Positions 43,878-51,556 of a stretch of DNA of 64,000 nucleotides are shown piece after piece. Made by a program: the position numbers and the translations under genes. Below the pieces are notes generated by a model. The model was not told the DNA's origin. It saw only the letters and a list, made by a program, of their open reading frames with translations, and ran no database searches. Positions within the stretch are counted from its first letter, which is position 1. Every line of letters starts with the position of its first letter. Origin of the DNA: Streptomyces typhae (GTDB lineage Bacteria; Actinomycetota; Actinomycetes; Streptomycetales; Streptomycetaceae); assembly GCF_009755605.1 (NCBI RefSeq), contig NZ_WPNZ01000003.1:463713-527712 (forward strand). The letters are read 5' to 3'.

Positions 43878-44116
43878 GGGGGTTGGTCTCCTTGCCGGTC
43901 GGGCCTGGCACGGTCGGTTTTACTCGTCGGGCAACGGCCATCGTATGCGAGGACCCGGCCGCCCCGGGAGGTCTGCCATGACGTCAACGGACGGGCACCC
44001 GTGAAGGTGCCGCTCCGGCCGCGGGAATCCTCCGGCCACCGGGCACGAAAAGCCCGCAAAAGCCCGTAGGCACAAAGAACTGGCGTCTCCTCGTCCGCCC
44101 CCAGCAGAATCGGCCG

Positions 44117-44707
44117 ATGGAGCCCGTCACCCTGACCACCGAGCGCCTGCTGCTGCGCACCTTCTCCCCCGCCGACACCGAAGAGGTGTACGCGGCCTGC
44201 CAGGACCCCGAGATCCAGCGCTGGACCACGATGCCCTCACCGTACGCGCGCGCGGACGCGGAGGGCTTCATCGGCCGCATGGTCCCCGACGGCTGGCGCC
44301 TGGACATGGAGTACACCTTCTCCGTGCGTCCCCGTGAGGGCGGCCCGCTGCTCGCGGCGACCAGTCTGCACCACCCGCGCGCGGGCAGCTGGGAGATCGG
44401 CTTCTGGACCGGCAAGGAACACCGGGGCCGCGGCTACATGACGGAGACCGTCCACGCCCTCGCCCACTGGGCCTTCACGCGCCTCGGCTGCAACCGCCTG
44501 GAATGGCGCGCCGAGGTCGGCAACACGGCCTCCCGCGCGGTCGCCGAGAAAGCGGGCTTCACCATGGAGGGCACCCTCCGCGCCGCCCTCCTCAACAAGG
44601 GCACCCTACGAGACACCTGGATCGCCTCCCTCCTCCCATCGGACCTGGACCTCACGTCTCCCCAGCCGTACCTCCCACCAGCGGGAACAACCCCGCCCGG
44701 CGCATGA
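44117..44707 (+). CDS. GNAT-family N-acetyltransferase (RimJ/RimL-like)
   Basis: 196 residues. Starts TLTTERLLLRTFSPADTEEVYAA, the entry of RimJ/RimL-type GNAT enzymes. The acetyl-CoA site is EIGFWTGKEHRGRGYMTETVHALAHWAF near 95 (R/Q-x-x-G-x-G/A as RGRGYM), followed by the conserved EWRAEVGNTASRAVAEKAGFTMEGTLR. It acetylates either an N-terminal amine of a protein or a small-molecule amine. It diverges from secA. Its last codons and stop form the first unit of a 46-bp tandem repeat. Confidence 0.92.
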   Translation: MEPVTLTTERLLLRTFSPADTEEVYAACQDPEIQRWTTMPSPYARADAEGFIGRMVPDGWRLDMEYTFSVRPREGGPLLAATSLHHPRAGSWEIGFWTGKEHRGRGYMTETVHALAHWAFTRLGCNRLEWRAEVGNTASRAVAEKAGFTMEGTLRAALLNKGTLRDTWIASLLPSDLDLTSPQPYLPPAGTTPPGA

Positions 44708-44820
44708 GGACAAGGCCGAAGGCCGATGTCTCTGTAGCCCGCCCGGCGCATGAGGACAAGGCCGAAGGCCGATGTCTCTGTAGCCCGTCCGGCGCTTGAG
44801 GACGAGGCCGAAGGCCGATG
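44692..44820. repeat. 46-bp tandem repeat x2.8 carrying the GNAT stop codon
   Basis: Units at 44692-44737 and 44738-44783 are identical; a third, diverged unit covers 44784-44820. The core CCCGTCCGGCGCTTGAGGA in the third copy is a motif I recall as very frequent in Streptomyces intergenic DNA. The TGA in GCGCATGA is the GNAT stop (44705-44707). A CACCCG microsatellite follows at about 44895-44922. Confidence 0.93.
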
Positions 44821-44973
44821 AGGCGGGGTCCAGGGGCGGCAGCCCATGGTTTCGGGAAAGGGGCGGGCCTGGGGCGCCCCGCGAGGCCCCCACCCACCCG
44901 CACCCGCACCCGCACCCGCACCGGGGCACCCGCACCCCCACCCCTGTCAGTACCTCCCCCTATGGTTCCGACC

Positions 44974-46209
44974 ATGACGAGCACGCCGAGCACGCCGGGC
45001 GGACCGCGCACGCCGAGCGGACCGCACACGCAGAGCGCACAGGGCGGACCGACCCCGCACCGCCCCGAAGCCACCCTCACCGCCGACGAGGCCCGCCGCA
45101 TCGCCCTGCGCGCCCAGGGCTTCCTCGGCGCCCCCGATCGCAGAGCAGGAGTGCGCGGCGTCCTGCGCCACCTGGGCGCGGTCCAGCTGGACACGATCTC
45201 CGTCCTGGCCCGCTCCCACGAACTGATCCCGTACGCCCGCCTGGGCGCGGTGGGCCGCCCCACCGTCGAGTCGGCGTACTGGACGGACACCCACGCCTTC
45301 GAGTACTGGTCGCACGCCGCCTGCATCCTCCCCATCGAGGAATGGCCCCACTTCGCCTTCCGCCGCCGCGCCTACCGCTCCCGCCCGCACTGGCACCACC
45401 ACCTGCCGGACGGCGCCTACGACCAGGTGATCAAGCAGCTCCGCGCCGAAGGCCCGCTGACGGCCACGGAATTGGGCGGCGCGAAGAACAAGGGCGAGTG
45501 GTGGGACTGGTCCGACTCCAAGATCGCCGTCGAGCGCGCCCTGATGTACGGCGACGTGGTGTGCACGGAGCGCCGCTCCTGGAAGCGGGTGTACGACCTC
45601 GCGGAGCGCGCCGTCCCCGACGCCCTGCTGCACGACGACCTGGACGACGCGGAGTGCCTGCGCCGCCTCGTCCGCCTGGCGGGGCAGTCCCTGGGCGTCG
45701 GCACGCGCGCGGACATCGCCGACTACCACCGTCTCAAGGGCGAGCAGTTCGACGCCGTCGTCGCAGACTCGGGCCTGGTCCCGGTGGCCGTGCAGGGCTG
45801 GGACAAGCCCGCCTGGGCCGACCCGCAGGCGCTGGCCACACCCCCGCGCGGCCGCCACCGCACGACGCTCCTGTCGCCGTTCGACTCGCTGATCTGGGAG
45901 CGTGCGCGCACGGAGCGGATCTTCGGCTTCACCCACCGCCTGGAGGCGTACGTCCCCAAGCCGAAGCGGGTGTACGGCTACTTCGCGATGCCGGTGCTCG
46001 CGGGCGGCCGACTGGTGGGCCGCGTGGACCCCGCCCGCGAGGGCAGCACGCTGGTCGCCAAGCAGGTGTCCCTGGACGGCCCGAAGGCGGTCCAGGGGGT
46101 GGCGCAGGCGCTCCTGGAGGCCGCGCGGTGGGTGGGCTGCGACTCGGTACGCGTCGAGCGCGTCGACCGCCCCGAGCTGACGGCGGACCTGGTCCGCGCC
46201 GTCAGCTGA
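44974..46209 (+). CDS. Winged-helix DNA glycosylase-like protein, YcaQ/AlkX family
   Basis: About 411 residues from ATG 44974; an in-frame ATG at 44962 and open codons before it exist, but no ribosome binding site is seen. Contains LTADEARRIALRAQGFLG, then GAVQLDTISVLARSHELIPYARLG near 60, which holds the QLD catalytic motif of HTH_42 glycosylases. It is followed by YWTDTHAFEYWSHAACILP, FRRRAYR, and a C-terminal RGRHRTTLLSPFDSLIWERARTERIFGF. E. coli YcaQ removes alkylated and cross-linked bases. The family is clear; the lesion range is not. Confidence 0.88.
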   Translation: MTSTPSTPGGPRTPSGPHTQSAQGGPTPHRPEATLTADEARRIALRAQGFLGAPDRRAGVRGVLRHLGAVQLDTISVLARSHELIPYARLGAVGRPTVESAYWTDTHAFEYWSHAACILPIEEWPHFAFRRRAYRSRPHWHHHLPDGAYDQVIKQLRAEGPLTATELGGAKNKGEWWDWSDSKIAVERALMYGDVVCTERRSWKRVYDLAERAVPDALLHDDLDDAECLRRLVRLAGQSLGVGTRADIADYHRLKGEQFDAVVADSGLVPVAVQGWDKPAWADPQALATPPRGRHRTTLLSPFDSLIWERARTERIFGFTHRLEAYVPKPKRVYGYFAMPVLAGGRLVGRVDPAREGSTLVAKQVSLDGPKAVQGVAQALLEAARWVGCDSVRVERVDRPELTADLVRAVS

Positions 46210-46254
46210 CCCTCACCGCCCGCGCCCCGACGCACCGAACCCGGCGCACCGAAC

Positions 46255-46342
46255 CCCAGAAACCCGACCCACGGAGCCCAGAAACCCGACTTACGGGCCC
46301 CAAGCACCCGACCCACGGGACCTCAGGAACCCGACTCACCGA
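46255..46342. repeat. 22-bp tandem repeat x4 carrying the stop codon of the orphan response regulator
   Basis: Four exact-length units start at 46255, 46277, 46299 and 46321, consensus CCCAGAAACCCGACCCACGGAG. The fourth contains the minus-strand stop (46336-46338). The array fills the gap between convergent genes. Confidence 0.93.
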
Positions 46343-47079
46343 ATCTCAAGAATCTTCTCCCGCATCGCGTACACCACGGCCTCCATCCTGGAGTGCAGTT
46401 GCAGCTTCTCCAGGATGTTGCGCACATGGTTCTTCACGGTGTTCTCGGAGATGAACAACTCCTTGGCGATGTCGCGGTTGTTCATCCCCGTGGCGACGAG
46501 CTTGAGCACTTCCAGCTCCCGGTCGGTCAGCCGGGGCGCGGGCACGAGACGGCGCTCGTCCGTGCGCTGGATCATCGACTTGAACTCCGTGAGCAGCTTG
46601 GACGCCATCGACGGGCTGATCTGCGACTGCCCGTCGGCCACGGCGCGAATGGCGGTGGCCACCTCGTCCGTGGAGATCTCCTTGAGGAGATATCCGGTCG
46701 CCCCGGCCTTGATCGCGTCGTAGAGATCCGCTTCCTCGTCGCTGATCGTCAGCATGATGATCTTCGCGCTGGGGGCCACTTCCTTGATGGAGGTGCACGC
46801 CTCGATACCGCCGCGCTTCGGCATCCGCACGTCCATCAGCACGATGTCCGGCAGCAGGTCCGCGGCCTTGTCCACGGCCTCGGCGCCGTCACCGGCCTCC
46901 CCGACCACCTGGATGTCCTCCTCGGCGGCGAGGACGATCTCCAGGCCGCGGCGGAAGAGTGCGTGATCGTCCACCACGAGGACCCGGATGGGTTCCTTGC
47001 GCGGGGCGCCCGCGTCCGTGCCGATGCCGATGCCGTCACCGGCACCGTCGCTCCGCATCGGTCCGAAGCTGTCCGCCAT
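46336..47079 (-). CDS. Orphan NarL/LuxR-family response regulator
   Basis: 247 residues from ATG 47079, preceded by GGGAGGA at 4 bases. A 27-residue Gly/Asp-rich leader comes before the receiver: VLVVDDHALFRRGLEIVL, phospho-acceptor IVLMDVRMPKRGG, LLKEIS near 134. The LuxR helix-turn-helix starts LTDRELEVLKLVATGMNNRDIAKELFISENTVKNHVRNILEKL. No kinase gene is adjacent, so the partner is elsewhere or the protein works unphosphorylated. It lies between hpf and the YcaQ-like gene, a position I recall as conserved in Streptomyces. The stop is embedded in the 22-bp repeat. Confidence 0.93.
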   Translation of the reverse strand: MADSFGPMRSDGAGDGIGIGTDAGAPRKEPIRVLVVDDHALFRRGLEIVLAAEEDIQVVGEAGDGAEAVDKAADLLPDIVLMDVRMPKRGGIEACTSIKEVAPSAKIIMLTISDEEADLYDAIKAGATGYLLKEISTDEVATAIRAVADGQSQISPSMASKLLTEFKSMIQRTDERRLVPAPRLTDRELEVLKLVATGMNNRDIAKELFISENTVKNHVRNILEKLQLHSRMEAVVYAMREKILEIR

Positions 47080-47286
47080 CGTTCCTCCCCCTGAAGGCCA
47101 GGGCCCGTCTCTTGCCTCGGCTGCGCCAACCCTAGGCAGAGTCAAGTGGGTTGAGCCGTCGCGCCCATGATTCCATGCCCTGCCCCCCGGTCGTGCCCGC
47201 AGTGGTCGCACGCGGGTGCCCCTGGGGGCGCACATGCGCTCCAGGGGCACCGGTCCGTGCGCTCCGACGGGCGCCTCCAGCAGCCG

Positions 47287-47979
47287 TCAGCCGCCGAGGG
47301 CGCTGCCTCCGCCGGCCGACTGGGCCTTGGCGACCATGGGGTCGGTGTTGAGGTGGATGACGCCGTAGTCGTAGGCGTGGCGCCGGTAGACGACGCTGGG
47401 TTCCTTGGTCTCGGAGTCGATGAACAGATAGAAGTCGTGCCCGACGAGTTCCATCTCGTACAGCGCCTGGTCCAGGGACATGGGCGCCGCCACGTGGGTC
47501 TTCTCGCGCACCACGAGGGGCCCCTCGCCCTGGATCTCCAGGGAGCCGATCCTGGTGGTGGGCACGCCTTCCGGCTCTTCCTCGCGGACCAGGCTGCCGT
47601 CCCCGTTCAGATGTGCCGCGTCCGGGACCCGGGCGGCCACTTCGGCGGCGGTGAGCCTGCCTGCTCCGCGCCGGTTGTGCCGCTTCTCGTGCTGCTTGCG
47701 CAGCGATGCGTCGAGCTTGGCGGTGGCCAGGTCGAGCGCCGCGTACGGATCTGCCGCCGAGGCCTCCGCGCGGATCACGGGCCCGCGTCCCCGGACGGTG
47801 ATCTCCACACGGTCGGAACGGTCGGCCTGGCGCGGGTTGGTTTCCTTGGACACCTCGACGTCGAGGCTGATCACCTTGCCGTCGAGCTTCTGGATCTTGT
47901 CCAGCTTCAGCTTCTCGGCCACGTGCTTGCGGAACCGCTCGGGCACCTCGGTCTTGCGGCCCTTGACGACGATGTCCAC
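47287..47979 (-). CDS. hpf: Long-form ribosome hibernation promoting factor
   Basis: 230 residues from GTG 47979, which has GGAG 7 bases upstream; codons upstream are open but give an atypical protein. The N-terminal S30AE domain (VDIVVKGRKTEVPERFRKHVAEKL) binds the decoding centre. A variable linker follows, and then the C-terminal dimerisation domain with MSLDQALYEMELVGHDFYLFIDSETKEPSVVYRRHAYDYGVIHL. The long form joins two 70S ribosomes into inactive 100S dimers in stationary phase or stress. It is followed downstream by the orphan response regulator on the same strand, 207 bp away. Confidence 0.95.
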   Translation of the reverse strand: MDIVVKGRKTEVPERFRKHVAEKLKLDKIQKLDGKVISLDVEVSKETNPRQADRSDRVEITVRGRGPVIRAEASAADPYAALDLATAKLDASLRKQHEKRHNRRGAGRLTAAEVAARVPDAAHLNGDGSLVREEEPEGVPTTRIGSLEIQGEGPLVVREKTHVAAPMSLDQALYEMELVGHDFYLFIDSETKEPSVVYRRHAYDYGVIHLNTDPMVAKAQSAGGGSALGG

Positions 47980-48294
47980 GCAGAACTCCGTTCCCGGATC
48001 GCTCCGCTGCTTCGGCGGAGCATCTCCCTCTTGCACCAGACTCCGGAAACTCCCGGAGCCTCGGACTCGGTGACTTCCACCTCCTCCTCCCCCATGGGCA
48101 AGATCTCCACCCCACCGTCCCCGGGTGATTGCAGAAAACCCAGAGGTCGGCATTCCGATATGCGAGGGGCGGTGTCCACCGTTCCTCACAACCGAACATA
48201 TCTCGCCCGGACGGATGTCGTCACCCTCTACTGACACGTACCTCCATTCGGGTGGATAAGCCTTCTCACTACCTGCAACGATGAAACTCTCCGC
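47980..48294. other. hpf leader and upstream region
   Basis: No gene is present on either strand that I can support. A hairpin with perfect 7-bp arms GCTCCGC (48001-48007) and GCGGAGC (48015-48021) lies 22 bp upstream of the hpf start on the transcribed leader. The remainder holds the hpf promoter region, with an AT-rich stretch at 48180-48280. No known riboswitch or sigma-factor motif is recognised. Confidence 0.5.
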
Positions 48295-49254
48295 TCAGTT
48301 CCGGTTTATTTCGAAAGAAGCCGTGGACGCGGCGACGACTGCGGCAAGGATGGCGTCCGAGCGAGACATTCCGCTGGCCGGACGGGCTTTCCCGGTCCGG
48401 CGCACGCGATCGTCCCCGCGGTCGCGGCTTGGCCGGTTTCCCATCTGGCGCTCTGCCGTCACCTGTGCTCTCCGCTGCGCTCTCCGTCCGATACCGGGTG
48501 CTCTCGGCCCGACCTCGGGTGTTCCCGCTCCGGTCCCGCCGACCCGACCCGTCACACCTGCCGTCGTGCCTCCTCCTCCATCGACTACCCCGTGTACGCC
48601 ACATACGCCCCTCAATGCTCGGGCCGCCTCAGCCAACGACGCGCCTGTCGTCATCAGGTCGTCCACCACCACGATCCGGCCCGCGCCCCGCAGCAGCCGT
48701 CCGGCATCCGGCGCCACCTCCAGCGCCCCCGACAGGTTGAGCTGCCGCTGCCGGGAGTTGAGCCCCGCCTGGTCCGCCACCGCACGCCGCTGACGCAGCA
48801 CGCACAGCACGCTCACCGGCATCCCGGCGCGCCGCAGCCGCCCCGCCGCCGCGAGCGCCAGCCGCCGCACCGGGTCGTGCCCCCGCGCCCGCACGGCCCG
48901 CCGCGCCGACGGCACCGGCACCAGCAGCACCGGTCCGCCCTCGACTTGGCCCGCACCCGCGTTCCGCAACGCGGCCCGCACCGCACCCGCCAGCGCCTCA
49001 CCGAGCGCCTCGGCCAACGGCAGCGCGCCCCGCTCCTTGTGCGCGAGCAGCACCGCCCGCACCGCTCCCCCGTACGGCGCGGCCGCGTGCACCGCCGGCA
49101 GACCCCGCGGCCACGGATCCGGCCGCACTCCGCGCGGCGCCGCCCCGCTCAGCGCGGACCGGCACCCGGCGCACAGGGCCACGCGCGGCGCCCCGCAGCC
49201 GGGGCAGTCGGCCGGCAGCACCAGATCCGTGAGGTCCCGCCACCACCCCCGCAT
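48295..49254 (-). CDS. comFC: ComFC-family phosphoribosyltransferase with a low-complexity insert
   Basis: 319 residues from ATG 49254. An N-terminal zinc site has CPGCGAP and CAGC near residues 17-33. The phosphoribosyltransferase domain has LLVPVPSARRAVRARGHDP and the PRPP loop VVVDDLMTTGAS near 212. The C-terminus AILAAVVAASTASFEINRN is the usual ending of the streptomycete protein. Between the PRPP loop and that ending lies a Gly/Arg/Thr-rich insert of about 80 residues without visible structure. ComF proteins are linked to DNA uptake and replication-fork functions; in actinobacteria the role is unknown. It is followed by hpf on the same strand. Confidence 0.9.
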   Translation of the reverse strand: MRGWWRDLTDLVLPADCPGCGAPRVALCAGCRSALSGAAPRGVRPDPWPRGLPAVHAAAPYGGAVRAVLLAHKERGALPLAEALGEALAGAVRAALRNAGAGQVEGGPVLLVPVPSARRAVRARGHDPVRRLALAAAGRLRRAGMPVSVLCVLRQRRAVADQAGLNSRQRQLNLSGALEVAPDAGRLLRGAGRIVVVDDLMTTGASLAEAARALRGVCGVHGVVDGGGGTTAGVTGRVGGTGAGTPEVGPRAPGIGRRAQRRAQVTAERQMGNRPSRDRGDDRVRRTGKARPASGMSRSDAILAAVVAASTASFEINRN

Positions 49255-49693
49255 GTCCCCACTCTGCCAACGCGCCCGCCGCGCTGCCACCCCTGTGGAA
49301 AACTACCTGTGGATAACTCGTCACACCCCGCTTGAGCTGCGACGGAGCTGGACCGTCCAGGCATCACGGGAGCTGCGGCGGAGCGGAACCATCCCGGCAT
49401 CACGAAAGCTGCCCCGGCGCCGTCGTTCGGCCTGACCGGACCGACTCACCGGAGCCGCTCACCGGCACAGCTCACCGGCACAGCCCACCGACGTGCCTCA
49501 GCGGTGTGCCTCAGGGACGCGGCTCATCGCGTACCCCAGCCGCGTGCCTCGCTGACGCCGCTCACCGGCCTGAACAAGCCCGCCCCACCAGAGGCGGCCC
49601 GCCCCACCAGTGATGCCGCCACCCGGGACGGGCAGACCGGCGTCGCCCCGGAACGGGCAGACGGGCGTTCAGCCGGGACGGGCAGACACGCGT
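49255..49693. other. 439-bp repeat-filled spacer between comFC and lpqB
   Basis: No gene is supported. It holds a 36-bp repeat (copies at 49334 and 49370 and a short third at 49406, core GGCATCACG), CTCACCGGCACAG repeats at about 49450-49485, a duplicated GCCCCACCAG-containing segment at 49579-49611, and the 25-bp lpqB array. The comFC promoter must also lie here. Confidence 0.75.
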
Positions 49694-49719
49694 TCACCCG
49701 GGATAGACCGGCGTCCGCC
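49624..49719. repeat. 25-bp tandem repeat x4 carrying the lpqB stop codon
   Basis: Units at 49624-49648, 49649-49673 and 49674-49698 are 25 bp, consensus CGGGACGGGCAGACCGGCGT plus YNNCC. The fourth (49699-49719) is the coding copy and lacks four bases of the unit. The stop TGA (complement of 49694-49696) is within the third. Confidence 0.93.
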
Positions 49720-51556
49720 CCTCCTTGACCACCGTCTGCCACTGCGCGCCCGACGGCAGGCGGACGATGCCGTCGTCGGAGTGCGCCACCAGCGGCTGCC
49801 GCTCGTCCTCGGAGGCGGCGATCTCCTTCACGCCCGTGAGGCCGGGCAGCGTCGCCCCCGTCCGCGCGGACCCGTCGCACTGGACGTACCGCATCTGCTG
49901 CACACCACCGGACTCGCGCCCGACCACCACGAGACGGCTGAGGCCCGCCCAGGACATGGCGGTGACCTCTTCCATCTGCGGGGCCGCCTCCAGGAGTTCC
50001 ACGACGGAGATGTCGGGCTGCCCGCCCTTGCCCTCGGCCCATTCGATCAGGCCGATGCGCAGTGACGTCTTGCCGTCCTTGCGCACGAGCAGCGCGACCC
50101 GCACCCCGTCGGCCGCGACCCGCACCGCCTCGATGCGCCCGTCCAGGTCGGGCACCCTGACCTGCACCGGCTCGCCCGTACCCGCCGCCAGCCACAGCAG
50201 CCGTGGCCGCTGCGGGTCCCGGTCGGCCACCCACAGGTCGCCGCGGCCGTCCCAACTCGGCGTCGAGAAGCCGTCCTTCTCCGACTTGGCCCGCGAACGC
50301 AGTTCAGGGCCGTCCAGCGACCCCTTCGACACCACGGACGCGGTGAAGAGACGGCGCCCGTCGAGCGACACCCCCGCCGCGCGCTCCTCGTCGCGCGAGA
50401 CCGCCGCCGAGCGCAGCGGCTGCTCGCCGTCGCCGAACGGCCCCGTCACCGGCTCGGGCCCGGCGTCGCTGCCCGCGTTGCCGGGCATCCGCACCAGGCG
50501 CCGCTTGTCGTCGACGAAGTACTGGTAGGCCGGGAGGTCCGCCCCGTGCGGCACGACGGTCTCCGCGCGGTCCTTGCCGAGCACGCACAGCGGCGAGCCG
50601 TCCTTCTGCTGCAGCTCCACCTGCTCGACCCCGGAAGAGGGCAGGTCCTGGAGCGTGTGGAGAAGCTGGGCGGCCACCTGCTTGCACTGTTCGTGCACGA
50701 GCGAGTCCCCCCGCGCGTTCAGCGGCACGACCAGCTTGTTCTTGTCGTCGGGCGTCAGCGACTTGGTGCCGGAGGCCAGCCCCGCACCCATGGGGACCGC
50801 CGTGCGGACCGCCGGGTCGAGCCTGTTGCTCGGCCCTTCGAGCAGCGCCTTCACCGTCTCGGTGAGCGGGTCGATGCGCTGGCGTACGTAGATGGGGTCC
50901 GCGACGAGCCCCGGCTGGGTGCCGACCTGCCGGGCCCCGCTCAGGCCCTTCGGAGGCGATGCGAAGTAGTACTTGTTGACGGCCTGATAGTTGCGCTCGA
51001 AGTCGGACTCACCCAGGACGACCCCCGCAGGCGGGGAGTCGATGCGCCACACCGGACCGTTCGACCCGTTCAGCTGCTTGAGATGAATGGCCTGCTTGAA
51101 GTTCCCAGAGTCGGGCCTGTACGCGCGCTGCTCGTTGACCGTCGCGAGCCTGCGGCCGGTCAGCGAGTACGTACGTTCGCCCTCGTTGCTGTTGGCCACG
51201 TTGTCCGCGACCGTGTTCGGGCCGTCCGCGAGCACCGTGGTGGAGCGCTCCGGGTGCCAGTTCCTGGACGCCTTCTTCGTCAGGTACTTGCGGGCGATGG
51301 CGAAGTCGGGATCATCGCTGGTCAGCGCCTCCAGGAAGCCCTGGACTATGTCCACGGCACCCGCGTCCTCGGGCGGCGGCATCGCGTAGACCCGTACCTG
51401 GGACTGCGAGTCGGGACGCTGCGAGGCGTCGACCTTCTTCATGTTGCCCTCGTCGGGCATCGAGGCGCAGCCGGCGATCAGCGTGCCGCACGCGACGAGC
51501 ACAAGACTGGCGCGCAGCCGACGCGCGCGCCCCCTTATTTGACCCTCACCGCCCAC
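49694..51556 (-). CDS. lpqB: Lipoprotein LpqB, MtrAB accessory protein
   Basis: 620 residues. GTG 51556 overlaps the end of mtrB by 11 bp and has GAGGAGG 6 bases upstream, which decides the start. The signal peptide ends in the lipobox LIAGC (Cys near residue 30), so it is anchored outside the membrane. The GerMN domain spans about 70-320 and the C-terminal beta-propeller the rest, with LWVADRD and MSWAGLSRLVVVG repeats. LpqB interacts with the MtrB sensor domain and modulates MtrA phosphorylation in actinobacteria. The stop lies in a 25-bp tandem array. Confidence 0.95.
   Translation of the reverse strand: MGGEGQIRGRARRLRASLVLVACGTLIAGCASMPDEGNMKKVDASQRPDSQSQVRVYAMPPPEDAGAVDIVQGFLEALTSDDPDFAIARKYLTKKASRNWHPERSTTVLADGPNTVADNVANSNEGERTYSLTGRRLATVNEQRAYRPDSGNFKQAIHLKQLNGSNGPVWRIDSPPAGVVLGESDFERNYQAVNKYYFASPPKGLSGARQVGTQPGLVADPIYVRQRIDPLTETVKALLEGPSNRLDPAVRTAVPMGAGLASGTKSLTPDDKNKLVVPLNARGDSLVHEQCKQVAAQLLHTLQDLPSSGVEQVELQQKDGSPLCVLGKDRAETVVPHGADLPAYQYFVDDKRRLVRMPGNAGSDAGPEPVTGPFGDGEQPLRSAAVSRDEERAAGVSLDGRRLFTASVVSKGSLDGPELRSRAKSEKDGFSTPSWDGRGDLWVADRDPQRPRLLWLAAGTGEPVQVRVPDLDGRIEAVRVAADGVRVALLVRKDGKTSLRIGLIEWAEGKGGQPDISVVELLEAAPQMEEVTAMSWAGLSRLVVVGRESGGVQQMRYVQCDGSARTGATLPGLTGVKEIAASEDERQPLVAHSDDGIVRLPSGAQWQTVVKEGRTPVYPG

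Noticed and set aside
41205..44069. Long plus-strand frame opposite secA
   Set aside because: Shadow of a conserved gene on the minus strand. No family features.
48281..48793. Plus-strand frame overlapping comFC and the hpf upstream region
   Set aside because: Composition is that of a shadow frame and it covers a gene with a clear zinc site and PRPP loop on the other strand.
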